Positions 60,239 through 64,000 of a stretch of DNA of 64,000 nt are shown in pieces. Made by a program: the position numbers and the translations under genes. The stretch is from Ralstonia mannitolilytica (GTDB lineage: Bacteria > Pseudomonadota > Gammaproteobacteria > Burkholderiales > Burkholderiaceae): positions 124,001 through 188,000 of the forward strand of contig NZ_CAJPVG010000006.1 of NCBI RefSeq assembly GCF_905397375.1, read 5' to 3'. A model generated the notes under the pieces. The model was not told where the DNA came from, ran no database searches, and worked only from the letters and a program-made list of their open reading frames with translations. Positions within the stretch are counted from its first letter, which is position 1. The number at the start of each line of letters is the position of its first letter.

Positions 60239-60733
60239 TTGAGCGTGCAAAATTTGGTGAACGACGCGCCCAAAGGGGCGCCAGGCGGCGAAGTGAAGGT
60301 GGTTGGGCCGGATTCGTATCTGACGCTGCATTACCGCATCGCGCTGGAGAACGACACGGACATCGTGACCACGTTCGGAGACAAGCCCGCCACGCTGCTG
60401 CTGGGCCAGGGCCAATTGGCGCCGACGCTGGAGCAGGCGCTGCTCGGCATGCGCGAGGGGGAGCGGACGACGTTCCGCCTTGCGCCCGAACATGCCTTCG
60501 GGCCGCGCAACCCGGAGTTGCTGCAACGCGTGTCGCTGGCCACGCTGCGCGAAAACTCCTCCTTTGAAGAGGATTACCAGCCAGGCGATCTCGTCGAATT
60601 CAACGCCCCGAGCGGCGGCAAATACGCCGGCGTGCTCAAGGAAGTGGGCGAGACCTCCGCGCTGTTCGATTTCAACCACCCGCTCGCCGGCCAGACCATC
60701 GTGTTTGAAGTCCAGCTGATCGGCATTCTGTGA
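60239..60733 (+). CDS. FKBP-type peptidyl-prolyl cis-trans isomerase, SlpA-like
   Basis: A 164-residue protein of the SlyD/SlpA branch. The FKBP core is split by the insert-in-flap region: SYLTLHYRIALENDTDIVTTFGDKPATLLLGQGQL, then GMREGERTTFRLAPEHAFGPRNPELLQRV and DFNHPLAGQTIVFEVQLIGI. It helps protein folding in the cytoplasm. The start is most likely TTG 60239; a GTG at 60245 is possible. TACAAT at 60207-60212 may be the -10 box. It is coupled to ispH, whose ATG starts on the last base of this gene's TGA, an order conserved in many proteobacteria. Confidence 0.92.
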   Translation: MSVQNLVNDAPKGAPGGEVKVVGPDSYLTLHYRIALENDTDIVTTFGDKPATLLLGQGQLAPTLEQALLGMREGERTTFRLAPEHAFGPRNPELLQRVSLATLRENSSFEEDYQPGDLVEFNAPSGGKYAGVLKEVGETSALFDFNHPLAGQTIVFEVQLIGIL

Positions 60734-61707
60734 TGAGCACCACCGTGAACGCGCCCGTCGATCCTGTCACCCAAGCCGATGCCGAAGTCCTGCTCGCGCA
60801 GCCGCGAGGCTTCTGCGCCGGGGTGGACCGCGCCATCGAAATCGTCGAGCGGGCGCTGCAGCTTTTTGGCGCCCCGATTTATGTGCGTCACGAGATCGTC
60901 CACAACGCCTATGTCGTGAGCGACCTGCGAAACAAAGGCGCCGTGTTCGTGCAGGAACTCGACGACGTGCCGGTGGGCGGCACGGTCATCTTCAGCGCGC
61001 ACGGGGTGTCGCGTGCTGTGCGTGAGGCGGCGCAGGCCCGCGGCCTGCGCGTGTTCGATGCGACCTGCCCGCTGGTCACCAAGGTGCACGTGGAAGTCTC
61101 GAAGATGCGGGCGCAGGGCTTCGAGATCATCATGATCGGGCACAAGGGCCATCCCGAAGTCGAGGGGACGATGGGGCAGGCCGACGACGGCATACTGCTT
61201 GTCGAATCGGTGGCTGACGTTGCCCATCTTGCAGTGAAGGACCCGACGCGGCTGGCGTATGTCACGCAGACGACGCTGTCGGTGGATGAGACGCAAGAGA
61301 TCGTCGCTGCCATCAAGGCGCGCTTTCCGGCTGTGCACGAGCCCAAGAAGCAGGACATCTGCTACGCCACGCAGAATCGCCAGGACGCGGTGAAATTCAT
61401 GGCGCCGCAGGTCGAAGTGGTGATCGTGGTCGGCAGCCCGAACAGTTCGAACTCCAACCGCCTGCGCGAACTGGCCGAAAAGCTGGGCGTACCGGCCTAC
61501 ATGGTGGACACCCCAGAACAGGTGAAACCGGAATGGGTGGCCGGCAAGCGCCGCGTGGGCCTGACGGCGGGGGCGTCCGCGCCCGAGGAGCTGGCGCAGT
61601 CGATCGTCGATCGGCTCAAGGCGCTGGGCGCGCGGACGGTGCGACCGCTGGAGGGAATCCAGGAAAACATGTCCTTCCCTCTTCCGAGGGGCCTTCAAAT
61701 GAATTGA
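60733..61707 (+). CDS. ispH: 4-hydroxy-3-methylbut-2-enyl diphosphate reductase
   Basis: A 324-residue iron-sulfur enzyme, the last step of the MEP route to isoprenoids. The three cluster Cys are in QPRGFCAGVDRAIE, in FDATCPLVTKVHVEV and in KKQDICYATQNRQDAV. The substrate-binding His residues are in RHEIVHN, SAHGVS and GHKGHPEVEGTMGQ, and the catalytic Glu lies in that last block. The C-terminus NSSNSNRL, VGLTAGASAPE and ENMSFPLPRGL is typical. Start ATG 60733 overlaps the FKBP stop by one base. Confidence 0.98.
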   Translation: MSTTVNAPVDPVTQADAEVLLAQPRGFCAGVDRAIEIVERALQLFGAPIYVRHEIVHNAYVVSDLRNKGAVFVQELDDVPVGGTVIFSAHGVSRAVREAAQARGLRVFDATCPLVTKVHVEVSKMRAQGFEIIMIGHKGHPEVEGTMGQADDGILLVESVADVAHLAVKDPTRLAYVTQTTLSVDETQEIVAAIKARFPAVHEPKKQDICYATQNRQDAVKFMAPQVEVVIVVGSPNSSNSNRLRELAEKLGVPAYMVDTPEQVKPEWVAGKRRVGLTAGASAPEELAQSIVDRLKALGARTVRPLEGIQENMSFPLPRGLQMN

Positions 61708-61789
61708 ATGCGTTTATGTAAATGCCCACTTAAAAAATGCCCTAAAGAAGTGCGCGCCAAAGCGGTGCATCGAGCGCTTTTTCATAAAT

Positions 61790-61824
61790 GACAGCCACGC
61801 AATCGAGCGTGGCTGTTTCATTTT
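61790..61824 (+). terminator. Terminator-like hairpin downstream of ispH
   Basis: ACAGCCACG-CAATCGAG-CGTGGCTGT followed by TTCATTTT, a 9-bp perfect stem, 83 bp past the ispH stop. Confidence 0.75.
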
Positions 61825-62042
61825 GTGCGCCGCAAAAAGAGACCCGCTACCCGCCAAGCCTTGATTTACTGTGGATGTCGCCCGGCAAGCCGCGTGGTGA
61901 CAGGGTTTTCCCTGCTCTGGCACGCTTCTTGATCTTCTCGTCCGCCATTCGTGTTCGCCTGCGCGAAATCACCCGTTTTTGTGCATTGGGGAAACCCCGT
62001 AAAACGGCGTGGTTACGGCAAAAAACGTTGTTGCGACGCGTA

Positions 62043-62070
62043 TTGCATCCGCAAAAAAAGGGGATACAAT
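62043..62070 (+). promoter_or_regulatory. Sigma-70 promoter of the liv operon
   Basis: TTGCAT (62043-62048), 16-bp spacer, TACAAT (62065-62070). Transcription would start near 62077, leaving a leader of about 85 bases with an AGGAG ribosome site. Confidence 0.6.
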
Positions 62071-62162
62071 GCGCGCGTTTCAAATTGAAACAAATCGGCG
62101 CGGGGGGAGCGGCCGGGAGGCAGGACGCTCTCCTTGCTCTTGCGAGATCTAGGAGATCACTC

Positions 62163-63371
62163 ATGCAAATTAAGTTTGCCAAAGTTCTGCCGCTTGCGGC
62201 TGCCGTGGCACTCGTAGCAGCTTGCGGTAAGAACGAGGAAAAGCCCGCAGACCAGGCTGCTGCACCCGCAGCAACGTCGGCTCCGGCCGCGGCTGCTGGC
62301 GGCGGCGAGACCGTCGTCAAGATCGGTCACGCGGCTCCGCTCACGGGCGGTATTGCTCACCTTGGCAAAGACAATGAAAACGGCGCACGCCTGGCCGTTG
62401 AAGAAGCCAACAAGGAAGGCCTGACCATCGACGGCAAGAAGATCAAGCTGGAGCTGGTGGGCGAAGACGATGCGGCCGATCCGAAGACCGGCACCGCCGT
62501 GGCGCAAAAGCTGGTCGACGAGCACGTCGTTGCCGTCGTTGGCCACCTGAACTCGGGCGTTTCGATCCCGGCCTCGAAGATCTACAGCGATGCAGGCATC
62601 GTGCAGATCTCGCCGTCGTCGACCAACCCCGACTACACCAAGCAAGGCTTCAAGACGACCTACCGCGTGGTGGCAACCGACGCGCAGCAAGGTCCGGCAC
62701 TGGCGAACTACGCTGCCAAGAGCCTGAATGCCAAGAGCGTGGCGATCGTTGACGACGCGACCGCTTATGGCAAGGGCCTGGCCGACGAGTTCGAGAAGAC
62801 CGCGAAGGCCGACGGCATGAACGTGGTGGCGCGGGAAGCCACCAACGACAAGGCCACCGACTTCAAGGCCATTCTGACCAAGATCAAGGGCAAGAAGCCG
62901 GACGTGATCATGTACGGCGGCATGGACGCCACCGGCGGTCCGTTCGCCAAGCAAGCCAAGGAACTGGGCATCACGGCCAAGATCGTTGGCGGCGACGGCG
63001 TGTGTACCGACAAGGTGGCCGAACTGGCCGGCGACGCCATCGACAACATCATCTGCTCGGAGGCGGGCCTGGCGCTGTCGAAGATGGAGAAGGGCGCAGA
63101 CTTCGAGAAGAAATATCAAGCGCGCTTCAACACGCCGGTGCAGATCTATGCCCCGTTCACGTATGACGCCGTCAACGTGATCATCGATGCGATGAAGCGT
63201 GCCAACTCGACCGATCCGGCCAAGATCCTGGCTGCCATGCCGGCAACCAACTATCACGGCGTGATCGGCAACATCGCGTTTGACGACAAGGGTGACCTGA
63301 AGGAAGGCTCCATCACCCTGTACAACTACAAGGACAAGAAGAAGACCGTTCTTGACGTTGTGAAGATGTAA
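62163..63371 (+). CDS. livJ: Branched-chain amino acid ABC transporter substrate-binding lipoprotein
   Basis: A 402-residue periplasmic binding protein. The lipobox ALVAACGK puts the acylated Cys at about residue 21, followed by an Ala-rich linker to about 48. The binding domain, VKIGHAAPLTGGIAHLGKDNENGARLAVEEAN, is the Leu/Ile/Val-binding (Peripla_BP_6) fold, with VGHLNSGVSIPASKIYSD and IMYGGMDATGGPFAKQ. TAGGAG lies before ATG 62163. It heads the liv operon, and a hairpin before livH would let the binding protein be made in excess over the membrane subunits, a usual need of ABC importers. Exact ligand preference is not readable. Confidence 0.95.
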   Translation: MQIKFAKVLPLAAAVALVAACGKNEEKPADQAAAPAATSAPAAAAGGGETVVKIGHAAPLTGGIAHLGKDNENGARLAVEEANKEGLTIDGKKIKLELVGEDDAADPKTGTAVAQKLVDEHVVAVVGHLNSGVSIPASKIYSDAGIVQISPSSTNPDYTKQGFKTTYRVVATDAQQGPALANYAAKSLNAKSVAIVDDATAYGKGLADEFEKTAKADGMNVVAREATNDKATDFKAILTKIKGKKPDVIMYGGMDATGGPFAKQAKELGITAKIVGGDGVCTDKVAELAGDAIDNIICSEAGLALSKMEKGADFEKKYQARFNTPVQIYAPFTYDAVNVIIDAMKRANSTDPAKILAAMPATNYHGVIGNIAFDDKGDLKEGSITLYNYKDKKKTVLDVVKM

Positions 63372-63392
63372 TCAAGGGTCATCCGCCCTGGA

Positions 63393-63429
63393 AACGGCAC
63401 CGCGCCCACCCCTGCGGTGCCGTTTTTTA
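63393..63429 (+). terminator. Intercistronic terminator between livJ and livH
   Basis: AACGGCACCGC...GCGGTGCCGTT with an 11-bp stem and a run of T (TTTTTTAT). It lies 22 bp past the binding-protein stop and 150 bp before livH, so read-through would set the lower level of the membrane subunits, or livH has its own promoter in 63430-63580. Confidence 0.88.
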
Positions 63430-63580
63430 TAGCCTCGCCAGTTACACAAGGCCCTCACCATGGGCGCGTTCGGCAGGCCGCTTACCAGCAACCTCACCTT
63501 ACCCATCCGATTGATCGCATACCTTGCGGGCGCGCCACCGCGTCGCCTACAACAAGCAAGGCATAGCAGGAGCTGTTCTC

Positions 63581-64000
63581 ATGGATATCTTTATCCAGCA
63601 GATCGTGAACGGCCTGGTGCTCGGCAGCATTTACGCGCTGATCGCACTGGGCTACACCATGGTCTACGGTATTCTCGGCATCATCAACTTCGCCCACGGC
63701 GACGTCCTGATGATTGGCGCCATGTCCGCGCTGACCGCCATCAACTTCCTCCAGAAGTTCTTCCCCAACTTGCCCGACTGGCTGACGCTGGTGCTCGCGC
63801 TGCTGTTTGCGATGCCGGTTTGCGCCATCGTCGCGTACACGATTGAACGGGTCGCCTACCGGCCGCTGCGCAATGCGCCGCGCCTGGCCCCACTGATCAC
63901 CGCTATTGGCGTGTCGATCGTGCTGCAGACCCTGGCGATGATGATCTGGTCACGCAACCCGCTGACCTTCCCGCAACTGCTGCCCTCGAACCCGATCGAC
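63581..64000 (+). CDS. livH: Branched-chain amino acid ABC transporter permease LivH, cut by the window end
   Basis: The first 140 residues of a LivH-type permease: MDIFIQQIVNGLVLGSIYAL, then IALGYTMVYGILGIINFAHGDVLMIGAM, a region of helices, and ERVAYRPLRNAPRLAPLITAIGVSIVLQ, all conserved in the family. GCAGGAG lies 7 bases before ATG 63581. It forms the inner-membrane channel of the Leu/Ile/Val importer with LivM and the ATPases LivG and LivF, expected beyond the window. Confidence 0.96.
   Translation, partial: MDIFIQQIVNGLVLGSIYALIALGYTMVYGILGIINFAHGDVLMIGAMSALTAINFLQKFFPNLPDWLTLVLALLFAMPVCAIVAYTIERVAYRPLRNAPRLAPLITAIGVSIVLQTLAMMIWSRNPLTFPQLLPSNPID

Larger units (their letters stand above)
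61708..62162. other. Intergenic region between ispH and the liv operon
   Basis: About 455 bp. It contains a terminator hairpin near 61791 and the liv promoter near 62043-62070, both listed separately. The remainder, AT-richer around 61720 and 61980-62060, shows no gene. The open frame from 61788 merges in frame with the binding-protein gene but is not coding before 62163. Confidence 0.6.

Overview
The window is about 64 kb of GC-rich (roughly 65%) chromosome from a beta-proteobacterium. Gene content, protein sequence style and neighbourhoods (clpS-clpA, ribF-ileS-lspA, rpmB-rpmG-radC, nadA-nadC, livJ-livH) point to the genus Ralstonia or a close relative in Burkholderiales. I inferred this by reading and did not confirm it by a search. 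There are no rRNA or tRNA genes, no CRISPR array, no transposase and no integrase that I can see. Most of the window is ordinary core or shell chromosome, with about 63 protein genes. Long antisense open frames are frequent because of the base composition and were left out.

Layout. 1-12.8 kb: a cut-off TauE/SafE exporter, a fused binding-protein/permease of the glycine-betaine type, an HD-GYP phosphodiesterase, a small secreted DPYTDG-repeat protein, periplasmic cyclohexadienyl dehydratase (pheC), a secreted M20 peptidase, a degenerate HipA-like protein, an EamA exporter, and a two-gene alkylation-repair operon (Ada/AlkA fusion plus Ogt). 12.8-30 kb: an SDR oxidoreductase, a YpfJ-type metalloprotease behind a 22-bp palindrome, a DapA paralogue, two MFS transporters, a gamma-glutamyltransferase with a divergent LysR regulator, two more LysR regulators, an MliC-type lysozyme inhibitor, an MBL hydrolase, a DUF192 protein, a di-haem peroxidase and a metallophosphoesterase lipoprotein.

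30-41 kb: a Lys/Ala/His-rich secreted peptide, an orphan Tat-signal protein, isocitrate dehydrogenase, then a 760-bp gap that holds the most unusual signal in the window (a multi-stem structured RNA on the minus strand followed by a small ORF). After that come DUF4126, a frameshifted DUF2501 gene, a cold-shock protein with a long leader, clpS-clpA, and a dut / LLM oxidoreductase / coaBC operon. 41-53 kb: YdcF, lspA-ileS-ribF, a hybrid histidine kinase with a convergent LuxR-type response regulator, and a coupled purN-RsmB-phospholipase D operon followed by an MscS channel. 53-64 kb: a fatty acid desaturase with a long leader, de novo NAD synthesis (nadA-nadC, convergent nadB), ribosomal proteins L28 and L33, radC, an FKBP isomerase with ispH, and the start of a branched-chain amino acid ABC transporter operon (livJ, then livH cut by the window end).

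How it works together. Several operons are tightly coupled by ATGA-type overlaps: clpS/clpA, coaBC/LLM/dut, ileS/lspA, purN/rsmB/pld and nadA/nadC. The NAD genes form a complete quinolinate route from aspartate. ClpS and ClpA form the N-end-rule adaptor and unfoldase. The kinase and response regulator face each other and probably form one signalling pair. The best candidates for something undescribed are the structured RNA at about 33.12-33.27 kb, the DPYTDG-repeat secreted protein, and the catalytically degraded HipA-like protein.
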